Source: Bin5 sp965204705 (GTDB lineage: Bacteria; Chloroflexota; Anaerolineae; Caldilineales; Caldilineaceae). From it: a DNA stretch of 64,000 nucleotides. A model generated the notes under the pieces. The model saw only the letters and a program-made list of their open reading frames with translations. It was not told the DNA's origin and made no database searches. Shown one piece after another: positions 55,503 to 63,829 of this stretch. The stretch is taken from NCBI GenBank assembly GCA_965204705.1, contig OZ242006.1, positions 4,526,001 through 4,590,000 of the forward strand, in the 5' to 3' direction. A program made the position numbers and the translations under genes. How positions within the stretch are numbered: position 1 is the first letter of the stretch; each line of letters begins with the position of its first letter.

Positions 55503-56318
55503 TTACGCGACCGTGTTCTCCAGGGTCATGCCGTCGATCGTTATCCTGGCGATGTCGCCGCTTTGCAGGGTGAACTCGTCGGGCGGGACGATGCCTGTGC
55601 CTGTCATGAGCAGGGCGCCGAATGGGAAGGTCATCTCGCGCATCAGGTATTCTGCGAGATCGGGGAAGGTGCGCTTCATCTGGCTGGTGGAGGTCTCGCC
55701 GGCAAAGGCAGCGGCTCCGTTGCGCTCGATCTCGAGGCTGATGGACAGGTCGGTCAGGGTGTCGGCGGCTGCCAGGCGGATGCCGGGCCCAACGGCGGCC
55801 GAGCCGTCGTAGGTCTTGGCCTGGGGCAGGTAGAGGGGATTTTCGCCCTCGATGTCACGGCTGGACATGTCGTTGCCGACGGTGTAGCCGACGATATGGG
55901 CATCGGCGTTGATGACGAGGCAAAGCTCGGGCTCGGGCACGTTCCAGGTGGTGTCGGCGCGGATGCGGACAGTCTGACCGTGGCCGACGGTGCGCCAGCC
56001 GACCTGCTTGAAAAAGATTTCCGGGCGGGCGGCATCGTAGACCTGCTGATAGACGTCGGCGGCGGTCTCGGATTCGGCTTTGCGGGCGTCACGGCTGCGG
56101 AGGTAGGTGACGCCGCTGCCCCAGACTTCCTGGTGGTCATCGAGGGGCGCGAGCAGGGCGCCGCAGGCCTCTTCGCCGGTCGCCCATTCGGCCAGAAGCG
56201 AAGCCAACTGGCTATGAGGGAGAGCCAGCAGTGTGCTGAGCGTGACGCCGGCGGGAAGCAGGTTTCCATCGACCGCCCAGCGCGGTCCGGTAGGTGAACT
56301 GTGTCGGGTGAGATACAT
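55503..56318 (-). CDS. Fumarylacetoacetate hydrolase-family enzyme
   Basis: The 271-residue protein contains PEPELCLVINADAHIVGYTV, the metal-site region DMSSRDIEGENPLYLPQAK, and a final GDIARITIDGM. FAH-family enzymes cleave C-C bonds of oxo-acids or decarboxylate them. The start at MYLTRHSS (56318) is chosen; AAGGAG lies about 10 bases upstream. The adjacent RraA-family gene suggests a shared catabolic pathway, perhaps for sugar acids or aromatics. Confidence 0.88.
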   Translation of the reverse strand: MYLTRHSSPTGPRWAVDGNLLPAGVTLSTLLALPHSQLASLLAEWATGEEACGALLAPLDDHQEVWGSGVTYLRSRDARKAESETAADVYQQVYDAARPEIFFKQVGWRTVGHGQTVRIRADTTWNVPEPELCLVINADAHIVGYTVGNDMSSRDIEGENPLYLPQAKTYDGSAAVGPGIRLAAADTLTDLSISLEIERNGAAAFAGETSTSQMKRTFPDLAEYLMREMTFPFGALLMTGTGIVPPDEFTLQSGDIARITIDGMTLENTVA

Positions 56319-56361
56319 TGGCGGTGGCTCCTTCACTGTTGCGCAGGTTGCGTTTGCCTGA

Positions 56362-57159
56362 TTATCCGTTTTGCTTTTTCCATTCCTGGTACTCGGCCCA
56401 GCCCTCGTCATTGAGCGGATAGTATTTGCTGAGGGCGCCGCCTTCGGCCAGTTTCATGCGGCTGAAGACCTCCCACTCTTCGTGTTCGAGAGTGTGCTCG
56501 AGGATGAGAGGGATCATCTGGCGGGGTACGACCACGGCGCCATCGTCGTCGGCGATTATGGCGTCGCCGGGGAGGACGAGCACATTGCTGATGTTGACGG
56601 GCACGTTGAGCCCCCAGGGGAAGAGCTCGGCCTGGGAGGCGTAGTTGGGCGTGAAGCCGACGGTCCAGAGGGGTACGCCGATTTGCTGGATGTTGGGCCA
56701 GTCGCGCACGCAGCCGTCGACGACGATGCCTGCGCCGCCGCGGCCCTTGAAGTAGGTGGCAAGCATTTCGCCGACGCAACCGGTATAGCGGCTGGCGAAG
56801 GCCTGGATGACGAGCACGTCGCCGTTTTCGACGGTCTCGAAGACGGCCCACAGGGCGCCGCGCTTTTCGGCGCCCTCTTGCGCCGCGCCTGAAAAGACAT
56901 CTTCGCGCTGGGGCATGAAGGCCAGCGTTACGGCCGGGCCCACTACTTTGGCGCCGGGTGTGCGCGGCAGGGGGCCTTGGATGAAGGTATGGCGGATGCC
57001 GAAGCGGTGCATGGTGGCGCTGGCGGTGGCGGTGCTCACTTGACGGAGCTGCTCGATCAGCTCCGGATGCGGGCGGGTGACGGGGCCGCCGTCGATGGGC
57101 AGGGACACGCCGGCAGAGGGGACCTCGATGGCCGCGTAGTCGTGGGTGGGTCTGCTCAT
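56362..57159 (-). CDS. RraA-family protein (aldolase-like)
   Basis: The 265-residue protein has the RraA/HMG-aldolase core: GPAVTLAF, YTGCVGEMLATYFKGRGGAGIVVDG, DWPNIQQIGVP and PGDAIIADDDGAVVVP. Members act as 4-hydroxy-4-methyl-2-oxoglutarate aldolases, oxaloacetate decarboxylases or RNase E inhibitors. The DG...RD metal/substrate motif (VDGCVRDW) is intact, which favours an enzyme. It lies 43 bp upstream of the FAH gene on the same strand. Confidence 0.88.
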   Translation of the reverse strand: MSRPTHDYAAIEVPSAGVSLPIDGGPVTRPHPELIEQLRQVSTATASATMHRFGIRHTFIQGPLPRTPGAKVVGPAVTLAFMPQREDVFSGAAQEGAEKRGALWAVFETVENGDVLVIQAFASRYTGCVGEMLATYFKGRGGAGIVVDGCVRDWPNIQQIGVPLWTVGFTPNYASQAELFPWGLNVPVNISNVLVLPGDAIIADDDGAVVVPRQMIPLILEHTLEHEEWEVFSRMKLAEGGALSKYYPLNDEGWAEYQEWKKQNG

Positions 57160-57291
57160 AGAGCGGGTTCCTCAGATTGTGAAGTCGAATGGAATGGTGG
57201 TGCACGCCCCGGTCACTTGGGGGCGACAGTTTTCTGATGGTACGCGAAGAAGTCGATTCCCGCAAACGGGAGGGGTTGAACTGGGGACTTC

Positions 57292-57400
57292 TGGAGCAGG
57301 ATTTGCAGGATTTTCAGGATGGGGGCGTACGTTTGAATTGGCGCGCTTGTCTGGAGCAGGATTTGCAGGATTTGCAGGATTTTCTTGGATTTTCAGGATG
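57292..57400. repeat. GGATTTNCA 9-bp repeat tract
   Basis: Two arms beginning CTGGAGCAGGATTTGCAGGA carry repeats of CAGGATTT/TTCAGGAT. They are separated by a unique stretch GGGGGCGTACGTTTG. Similar to 562-602. Confidence 0.7.
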
Positions 57401-57433
57401 GGGCGCCTGGTGGGTGCAGTGGTTGGTGAGTAA

Positions 57434-57465
57434 CCAGGGCACCCACCAGGGGTGCCCCTACGGGG
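57434..57465. repeat. Single hairpin unit of the 37-bp family
   Basis: AGGGCACCCACCAGGGGTGCC then CCTACGG is one unit of the arrays at 631 and 2412, with a perfect GGGCACC/GGTGCCC stem. Confidence 0.6.
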
Positions 57466-57577
57466 GGTGGCGCGCGTTCTTGTAAGTATACTGCCTCGTT
57501 AAAGGAGGCGGCGTGGGGGAAGACATTGTTGGGTAGAGTCGGTGGTGGGAAAGAATGAGCAAGGTGGGTTAGCCACC

Positions 57578-57762
57578 GGGGGGCGTTGCGGGGGGAGTCC
57601 CCCCGCACAAGGGAGGGCCGAAGGCCCAGAACTGCAGTGGTCAGTGATCAGTTGTCAGTGGTCAGTGGCGACGGTGCTTGCGCTGATCGGGGACGCGAAT
57701 GGGCTTTAGCTTAGTGGTTAGCAGAGGTGTACGAGAGTTCACCCCCAATCTGGACTGCGCCC
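57578..57762. mobile_element. MITE-like element, copy 4 (left end lost)
   Basis: From GGGGGGCGTTGCGGGGGG onward it matches the right half of copies 1-3. It includes the palindrome, the GTCAGTG seed (57632-57668), a GATCGGGGACGCGAA block shared with copy 3, and the right terminal repeat TTCACCCCCAATC...GCGCCC. The left half and left terminal repeat are missing. Confidence 0.7.
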
Positions 57763-57780
57763 GCCGGTTTACCGATTCGG

Positions 57781-57810
57781 TTGAGGGTGCGCGAACTTGT
57801 GTGCTACAAT
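57781..57810 (+). promoter_or_regulatory. Promoter of the nuclease/TA/AAA gene group
   Basis: TTGAGG (57781-57786), an 18-bp spacer and TACAAT (57805-57810) fit a housekeeping promoter, 59 bp before the chosen nuclease start. It lies right at the end of MITE-like copy 4. Confidence 0.55.
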
Positions 57811-57868
57811 GGCGGCAGATGTGAGAGGCCGATCGGCCTTTTGGAAACTAGAGAAGGAACGGTTTGCC

Positions 57869-58747
57869 TTGCCTTTGAAACTCCCCTCGACCTTCGCCTT
57901 CAGCCAGTCGAGCCTGCAATCCTATGTGAACTGCCGGCGGCGCTTTTGGCTGGCCTATGTGGAGAAACTTTCCTGGCCGGCGTTGGAGGCTGCGCCCTAT
58001 GACGAGCAGGAGCAGTTGCTGAGATTGGGGGGACAGTTTCATCAGCTGATCGAGCGGGCGGAGGCTGGTTTGCCAACCGATCTGCTGACAGAGGGCCTGG
58101 ATTATCCCTTGGACGAGTGGTTCGAGAGCTATCTGCGCCACCGACCGGCCGACCTTCCTACGGAGGTGGTTGAGGTCGAACGCGTGTTGAGCGCGCCTTT
58201 GGCGGTGGAGGCGGGGCGGTACCGGTTGGCGGCCCGCTATGATTTGATCGCGGTCGGCGGAGAAGGGGCGGACCGCCGGGCGGTGGTTCTCGATTGGAAG
58301 ACGAACAAACGGGTGACGCCTCGTCCGATCTTACAGCAGAGGATGCAGACGCTGGTGTATCCGTACGTGCTGGTGGAGGCGAGTGCGGGTATGCCGTGGG
58401 GTCCGTTGACGCCTGAGCAGGTGGAGATGCGGTACTGGTTCACGGCGGCGCCGGCTGAGGCGATCTCCTTTGTTTACAACAGTGAACTGCATGCGGCGAA
58501 TCGGGCCAAGTTCGAGCAGTTGTTGAGCGAGATTCTCAGTGGGGAGAGGGAGAGGGACTTTCCCAAAGTGGCTGATACGGACGAGAATCGGAAACGGTTC
58601 TGCGGCTACTGCATTTTCCGGTCGCGGTGCGATCGCGGCGTTGTTGCAGGTGATCTGGACGAGTACGACGAGGAGGCGTTTTCGGACGAAGACCTGGAGA
58701 GGGCACTGGATTTCACGTTGGAGGATGTGCAGGAGTTGGCGTTTTAG
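57869..58747 (+). CDS. PD-(D/E)XK nuclease with Fe-S cluster (RecB/Cas4-like)
   Basis: The product begins LPLKLPSTFAFSQSSLQSYVNC and carries the nuclease core VLDWKTNK (D-x-K). Four Cys are positioned for a [4Fe-4S] cluster: one in YVNCRRRF and three in FCGYC...RC, as in AddB, Cas4 and other RecB-type nucleases. It likely cleaves or trims DNA. A TTG at 57869, about 10 bases after AAGGA (57854-57858), is the likely start; the frame opens at 57797 but that region overlaps the promoter. It is immediately followed by a two-gene TA-like module. Confidence 0.85.
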   Translation: MPLKLPSTFAFSQSSLQSYVNCRRRFWLAYVEKLSWPALEAAPYDEQEQLLRLGGQFHQLIERAEAGLPTDLLTEGLDYPLDEWFESYLRHRPADLPTEVVEVERVLSAPLAVEAGRYRLAARYDLIAVGGEGADRRAVVLDWKTNKRVTPRPILQQRMQTLVYPYVLVEASAGMPWGPLTPEQVEMRYWFTAAPAEAISFVYNSELHAANRAKFEQLLSEILSGERERDFPKVADTDENRKRFCGYCIFRSRCDRGVVAGDLDEYDEEAFSDEDLERALDFTLEDVQELAF

Positions 58748-58984
58748 GTGAAATATACCGAATACTTCCAAAATGCACGAAGACGTCCAGACAGAAAGTG
58801 GATTGAGACAGTTTGGATTGAGCGCGTGGTGAATTCTCCCGAGCGAGAGGAAGTTCAAGCGGATGGGCGGATTAGACGCTGGGCCCGTATACCTGAAGCA
58901 GGGAATCGCTACTTGCGCGTTGTGCTGTTGGAAGACAGGGAGACGGTCCACAACGCTTTTTTTGACCGGTCTTTCACCGGATAG
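58748..58984 (+). CDS. Small DUF4258-like protein, putative toxin of a TA-like pair
   Basis: The 78-residue product MKYTEYFQNARRRPDRKWIE...VQADGRIRRW...VVLLEDRETVHNAFFDR has the layout of small proteins found upstream of DUF2283 antitoxin-like genes. The GTG start directly abuts the nuclease stop, with AGGAG about 12 bases upstream in the nuclease gene. I infer a toxin-like role from position and size only; the family assignment is tentative. Confidence 0.65.
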   Translation: MKYTEYFQNARRRPDRKWIETVWIERVVNSPEREEVQADGRIRRWARIPEAGNRYLRVVLLEDRETVHNAFFDRSFTG

Positions 58985-58999
58985 AGTTTAGGAGGAGAT

Positions 59000-59197
59000 A
59001 TGGAGATAAAGTATTTTCAGGATACAGATACGCTTCTCGTGAATTTTTCGAACAGGGAAATCGTCGAAACTCGAGATGTAAATGAGAATTTCCTGATTGA
59101 ACTGGACGCCGATGGAAAGATTGTCAGCGTTACGATCGAGCATGCTGGCGAACATATCGATGTCTCGAAACTCTATTTCGAGCAGATACCTGTTTGA
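59000..59197 (+). CDS. DUF2283 family protein, putative antitoxin
   Basis: The 65-residue product MEIKYFQDTDTLLVNFSN...DADGKIVSVTIEHAGEHIDVS is a clear DUF2283 member (short beta-rich DUF2283 domain). In many genomes DUF2283 genes follow a small partner gene such as the one at 58748. AGGAGGAG lies upstream. Its function as an antitoxin is a guess. Confidence 0.8.
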   Translation: MEIKYFQDTDTLLVNFSNREIVETRDVNENFLIELDADGKIVSVTIEHAGEHIDVSKLYFEQIPV

Positions 59198-59233
59198 CGG
59201 GGAGGGTAAATTTCGGGGCGGCTTGGGGGCCTT

Positions 59234-60667
59234 ATGTTAACGAGACTGCACGTATCCGGCTTCAAGAACCTGGTGGATGTGGAAGTACGATTCGGCCCTT
59301 TCACCTGCATCGCCGGGGCGAATGGGACGGGCAAGTCCAACCTGTTTGACGCGATACAGTTTCTGGGCAGGCTTGGGAGCGACACCTTTGTGGATGCCGC
59401 GGCGTCGATTCGGGCCGAGGAGGACAAGGCGTCATCAGTTCAGAGTCTCTTCCATCGTATCGGCAGCGAGTACGCAGAAAGTATATCGTTTATTGCAGAA
59501 ATGATTGTTCCGGACAATGGAGTAGACGACTTGGGTCAGGAAGCAAGGGCGACTTTCACATTTCTGCGATATTCTCTGGAGTTGGCCTATCGCGTTGACG
59601 AGGGACCCCCGTTTACTGGTTCCTTAGAGCTTGTCAAGGAAAGCTTGGAACATATCAAACTTGGAGAAGCAGAAAGACATCTCAAATTCGACCACAGCCC
59701 ACGAGAGTGGCGGGATTCTGTCGTCAAAGGGCGGAGGACAGCTCCCTTTATATCTACTGTGGATCACGAGGGGCAACGGGTTGTTCGCCTACACCAGGAC
59801 GGAGGTAGCAGTGGACGGCCCCAATCATTTTCGGCAAGCAATTTGCCCCGCACTGTGCTGTCTACCGTGAATGCGACGGAGAGTCCAACTGCTTTACTGG
59901 CCCGGCGAGAAATGCAGTCGTGGCGCCTGCTCCAGCTAGAACCTTCGTCATAGCGCAGGCCCGATGAGTTTATGACGCCTCCGGGGATACGCCCTGACGG
60001 ATCACATCTTCCTGCTACACTCTACGCGCTCGCGCACACTGAAAGACAGGCAGATGCAGACGATAATGATACTTGGGTCTATGAACAGATCTCCATCAGA
60101 TTGACTGGACTCATCGATGAGGTGTATGAAGTGAGCGTCGACAGAGATGAGAAGAGGCAACTGCTGACCCTGCAGGTGGAGGACAAGAATGGGACAACCC
60201 ATCCAGCGCGTTCGTTGTCTGACGGCACGCTACGGTTTCTTGCACTTGCAGTGCTGGCACTTGACTCGTCTGCCTTGGGCGTCATCTGTTTGGAGGAGCC
60301 GGAAAACGGCATTCATCCCGAACGAATTGCGGCGATGTTGGAGTTGCTGCAAGACATAGCCGTCGATGTCACCAGGCCTGTTGGCGAGGATAACCCGCTG
60401 CGCCAAGTGATTGTCAATACTCATTCTCCAGCAGTCGTACATCTAGTTCCGCCCGAAAGTCTCCTCATCGCGGAGACGGAACAGGCCATTCTCAATGACA
60501 AACGCTTTCAAGAGGCGGTTTTCAAGTGGCTGCCGGACAATTGGCGCGGCATAGCCTCCCCTGATGAGAAGACCGTTATGAAAGGACGTCTTTTGTACTA
60601 TCTGAATCCGGTACCGAATGACGGCAGCCAACTCAGTTTACAGATGGAAAATGTGGATTTGTACTGA
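59234..60667 (+). pseudogene. AAA/SMC-like ATPase with one in-frame amber (TAG) codon
   Basis: Read through the stop, this is a 477-codon AAA ATPase of the DUF/COG4637-like OLD/SMC type. The first part (residues 1-239) holds Walker A GANGTGKS (28-35). The second holds the signature SLSDGTLRFLALAVLAL, Walker B VICLEEPENGIHPE and the H-loop VNTHSP. The TAG is codon 240 (59951-59953), between LEPSS and RRPDEF, where related proteins have Leu; TTG to TAG is a single change. There is no frameshift elsewhere. Without readthrough, Walker A and B are on separate fragments. An ATG at 59972 lacks a ribosome binding site. It is either a recent pseudogene or a readthrough gene. Confidence 0.8.
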
Positions 60668-60669
60668 CG

Positions 60670-61314
60670 ATGGATGAACTCCGCTATACGCTGGTTGCTG
60701 AAGGAGGTAGCGATAGGGCACTTCTTCCTGTCTTGGACTAGTTGCTCATTGAGAACGGAGTACGCATTCCCATTCAAGCGGCTTGGGCGGACCTTGGAGT
60801 TTTGCCGCTTCCCGACAGACCAAAGTTGACAGACAAGATAGAGCGTAGCTTAGAGTTTTACCCCTGCGATCTCTTGTTTGTTCACCGAGATGCGGACAAG
60901 GAGCCACGAGAAAAACGTGTTCAAGAGGTACATGAGGCGGTTGCTGCTATACCAGATGGCCTATCGCCAGCTTTGGTCTGCGTAATTCCTGTTCGGATGC
61001 AAGAAGCTTGGCACCCATTTAATGAAGCCGCTATCAAAGCAGCAGCAGGTAACAGGCGCTATGCAGGACGGTTAGATTTGCCCGCAGTAAATCGGCTGGA
61101 AAGTCTTCCCGATCCAAAAAGTGTCCTGAGCCAACTACTCATCGAGGCCAGTGACTTAAACAGAAGACGGCTGAGAAGCTTCCGGGTGCCCAAACATGCG
61201 GAACGCGTCACAGAGTTCATAGACGATTTTTCGCCGTTGCGACAGCTAAGCGCATTTGCCGCTTTGGAAGAAGAGGTCAGTGCTGCGATTCAGGCAAACA
61301 ACTGGTACCTCTGA
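60670..61314 (+). pseudogene. TOPRIM-like partner of the ATPase, with one in-frame amber (TAG) codon
   Basis: Starting at ATG 60670, 2 bp after the ATPase stop, the frame reads MDELRYTLVAEGGSDRALLPVLD then TAG (codon 24, 60739-60741), then LLIENGVRIPIQ. TGG (Trp) to TAG would restore a normal run. The total is 214 codons. The N-terminal E11 (VAEGGSD) and D74/D76 (LLFVHRDADKE) fit the TOPRIM Glu and DxD of OLD-type nucleases. The rest has no frameshift. An internal start after the stop would lose the catalytic Glu. Paired with an SMC-like ATPase, this layout matches defence systems such as OLD and PARIS. Family assignment is by motif and context only. Confidence 0.7.
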
Positions 61315-61351
61315 CTTCGTTCGTCGAACTCCTCTCCCGCCACTGCTTACA

Positions 61352-63829
61352 ATGCCCCCTCAACCCTGGATACTACGACCACAAGTTGAACCTTCGTCGG
61401 CGCTTCAGGCTGCCGTTGGCGGACATCCGCTGGTGGCGCGGTTGCTGGCGCAGCGGGGGATTGTTACGGCGGAGAAGGCGTTGCCATTTCTGGACAGCGG
61501 GGCGTATGCGCCGGCGCCGCCGAGCGCGCTGGTGGGCCTGGACCGGGCGGCGGACAGGCTGATCGATGCCGTTCGTGAGGGCAGGAACTTCCTGGTCTGG
61601 GGGGACTTTGATGTAGACGGTCAGACGAGTACGACTCTGCTGGTGGCGGCGTTGCAGGAACTGGCGGGGCCGGAGCGCGTGCGCTTTCATGTGCCGAACC
61701 GCTTCAGTGAAGGGCATGGGATCCGGCCCCAGAAGCTCGAGGCGTTGCTGGAGGACAGGAGCTTCGAGCCGCACGTACTGCTGACGTGCGATACGGGTAT
61801 CGGCGATGGGGAGGCGATCGGCGTTGCGAAAGAGGCCGGGTTGACGGTGGTGGTCACCGACCACCATGACTTACCGGCGGAATTCGCAGACGCAGAATTG
61901 GGCGAGGAGCCGCCTTGCGGCGAACCGGTTGACGTTGCCGGCAGACAGAGCGTGCGGCGGGCGGACGCAATCGTAAACCCCAAATTTTTGCGTGTGAACG
62001 ACCCGTTGCGCACGCTGCCCGGTGTGGGGGTGGCCTTCAAGCTGGTACAGCGGCTGTACGAGCTGGCCGGGGACCCCGAGGGCGCGGACCAGTTCCTGGA
62101 CCTGGTCGCGTTGGGCATCGTGGCCGACGTTGCGGAGCAGATGCATGACACGCGTTACCTGCTTCAGATCGGGCTGGACAGGCTGCGGCGGACGGAACGG
62201 ATAGGGCTGAAGGCGCTGATGGAAAGCGCGCGTCTTTCGCCGGACAGTGTTGACGCGCAGTCGATCGGCTTTCAGATTGGGCCGCGCATGAACGCGCTGG
62301 GACGGCTGGACGATGCGACGGTGGCTGTCGAGCTTTTGACGACGGATGACGCGATACGGGCGGGGCAGCTGGCGGCGCAGATGGAGCGGCTCAACGGTGA
62401 GAGGCGGCTGCTGACCAGCCAGATCACACAGACGGCGTTCGACATGCTGGAGCGGGAGCCGGTTTTGCTGGATTTCAATGCGATCGTTCTGGCGAACCCC
62501 CACTGGCATGCGGGGATCATTGGGATCGTGGCGGCGCGGCTGGTAGAGGCGTATCATAAGCCGACGGTACTGCTGTGCAGCCCGCCGAGCGAGCCGGCGC
62601 GGGGCAGCGCGCGCAGCACGGCCGGCGTGGACATTGGCAGCGCGATCGCGGGGTGTGCGGACCTGCTGATGCACCACGGCGGGCATCCGGGCGCGGCGGG
62701 GGTGACGCTGGAGGCAGCCAACATCGACCGCTTTCGCCGCGAGCTGAGCCGGCAGGTTGACCAGCACAGGATCGACTCCGGGCCGGAGGGGCTGCACATT
62801 GACGCGGCGATGCCTTTCTCGGAGCTCAGTCTGACACTGGCGGAAGAGATCGAACGGCTGGCGCCGTTTGGCAACGGCAACCCATTGCCCAAATTTGTAA
62901 GCCACAGCCTTTCGGTGATCCAGGACCGGCGGATCGGGCGGGACGGAACGCACCGGCGTTTGGTGCTGCAGGACAGGGAGGAGAGGAGACAGACGGCGGT
63001 CTGGTGGCGCAGTGCGGATGTGGAGCTGCCGGGCGGCGCGGTTGACATTGCGTTTACGCTGGGCATAAACGAGTATCGGGGGGCGCGGACGGCGCAGTTG
63101 ACGCTCGAAGCGGTGCGGCCGGCGGAGGAAGGGGCAGGGCGGGGCATCGAAGCGACAGGATCCATAGATGGGCTGGCGGGTGAAATTCCTATTCATGATC
63201 TGCGACGCGAGCTTGTTTCTGCGGGCGATCTGCCGGACTTCGACAGCGCGGTCTGGTATGCGGAGGGGACGCGTTTGGGTGATGTTCCCTTGCGTTCGCG
63301 GTTGGAGGCGGCCCAGGGGGAGACGGGACTTCCGCTGGTGCTGTGGAGCAGCCCACCTTCGCCGGAACTGCTGCACTGGCTGGTGGAGAGCGTGGCCCCG
63401 TCGGAGTTGTATCTGGTGGGACGCGACACGGCTGAGGCGCACGCGGACGCTGTGTTGAAGCAGGTAGCAGGCATGGCGAAGTGGTCGCTGCAGGCTGGTT
63501 CGGAAGGGGGTCAGAGGGGGGCAGGCCAGGAGGGCCTTCTTCCGATAGACAGGCTGGCGGCGCGCATTGGGGTTACGGAGGAGATCGTGCGCTGCAGTCT
63601 GCTCTGGTTGGAACAGAAGGGGTTGCTGCAATTGAAGGGATGGGAAGAGGGCGATGTCGCACGCGTCATGGCGGGGGACGGAAGCGTAGGCGGCGGTGGT
63701 GAGCGCAAGCTGCTGCAGGAGGAGTTGAAGGAGTTGCTGGCGGAGGTGCGCGCTTACAGGCGATTCTTTCAGCGGGCGCCGGTGGGGGCGCTGGAACTGG
63801 AACTGCAGGGGTCAGTGGTCAGTGGTTAG
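61352..63829 (+). CDS. recJ: Single-stranded-DNA-specific exonuclease RecJ
   Basis: RecJ degrades ssDNA 5' to 3' in recombination and mismatch repair. The 825-residue product has DFDVDG (85-90), DHHDLP, the DHHA1 region HHGGHPGAAG and the OB-domain start LAPFGNGNPLPKF. An extended C-terminal part (about 590-825) includes a winged-helix-like segment LPIDRLAARIGVTEEIV. The last residues GSVVSG and the stop come from the GGTCAGTGGTCAGTGG repeat, which has replaced the original C-terminus. The frame opens upstream at 61256, inside the preceding gene. The start at 61352 is chosen at the first ATG before the conserved region; it lacks a strong binding site. Confidence 0.9.
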   Translation: MPPQPWILRPQVEPSSALQAAVGGHPLVARLLAQRGIVTAEKALPFLDSGAYAPAPPSALVGLDRAADRLIDAVREGRNFLVWGDFDVDGQTSTTLLVAALQELAGPERVRFHVPNRFSEGHGIRPQKLEALLEDRSFEPHVLLTCDTGIGDGEAIGVAKEAGLTVVVTDHHDLPAEFADAELGEEPPCGEPVDVAGRQSVRRADAIVNPKFLRVNDPLRTLPGVGVAFKLVQRLYELAGDPEGADQFLDLVALGIVADVAEQMHDTRYLLQIGLDRLRRTERIGLKALMESARLSPDSVDAQSIGFQIGPRMNALGRLDDATVAVELLTTDDAIRAGQLAAQMERLNGERRLLTSQITQTAFDMLEREPVLLDFNAIVLANPHWHAGIIGIVAARLVEAYHKPTVLLCSPPSEPARGSARSTAGVDIGSAIAGCADLLMHHGGHPGAAGVTLEAANIDRFRRELSRQVDQHRIDSGPEGLHIDAAMPFSELSLTLAEEIERLAPFGNGNPLPKFVSHSLSVIQDRRIGRDGTHRRLVLQDREERRQTAVWWRSADVELPGGAVDIAFTLGINEYRGARTAQLTLEAVRPAEEGAGRGIEATGSIDGLAGEIPIHDLRRELVSAGDLPDFDSAVWYAEGTRLGDVPLRSRLEAAQGETGLPLVLWSSPPSPELLHWLVESVAPSELYLVGRDTAEAHADAVLKQVAGMAKWSLQAGSEGGQRGAGQEGLLPIDRLAARIGVTEEIVRCSLLWLEQKGLLQLKGWEEGDVARVMAGDGSVGGGGERKLLQEELKELLAEVRAYRRFFQRAPVGALELELQGSVVSG

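Noticed and set aside
59972..60667. Separate gene starting at 59972 as a split ATPase subunit
   Set aside because: It lacks a ribosome binding site, has only the second half of the nucleotide site, and is in frame with the first part, so an interrupted single gene is simpler.
59951..60741. Genome-wide reassignment of TAG as a sense codon
   Set aside because: TAG is the true stop of highly expressed genes here (tuf, rpsJ, secY, rpsS), and no tRNA with a CTA anticodon is in the window.
61871..63631. Long reverse-strand ORF of 586 residues opposite recJ
   Set aside because: recJ motifs are clear on the plus strand; the antisense frame is a GC-rich shadow.
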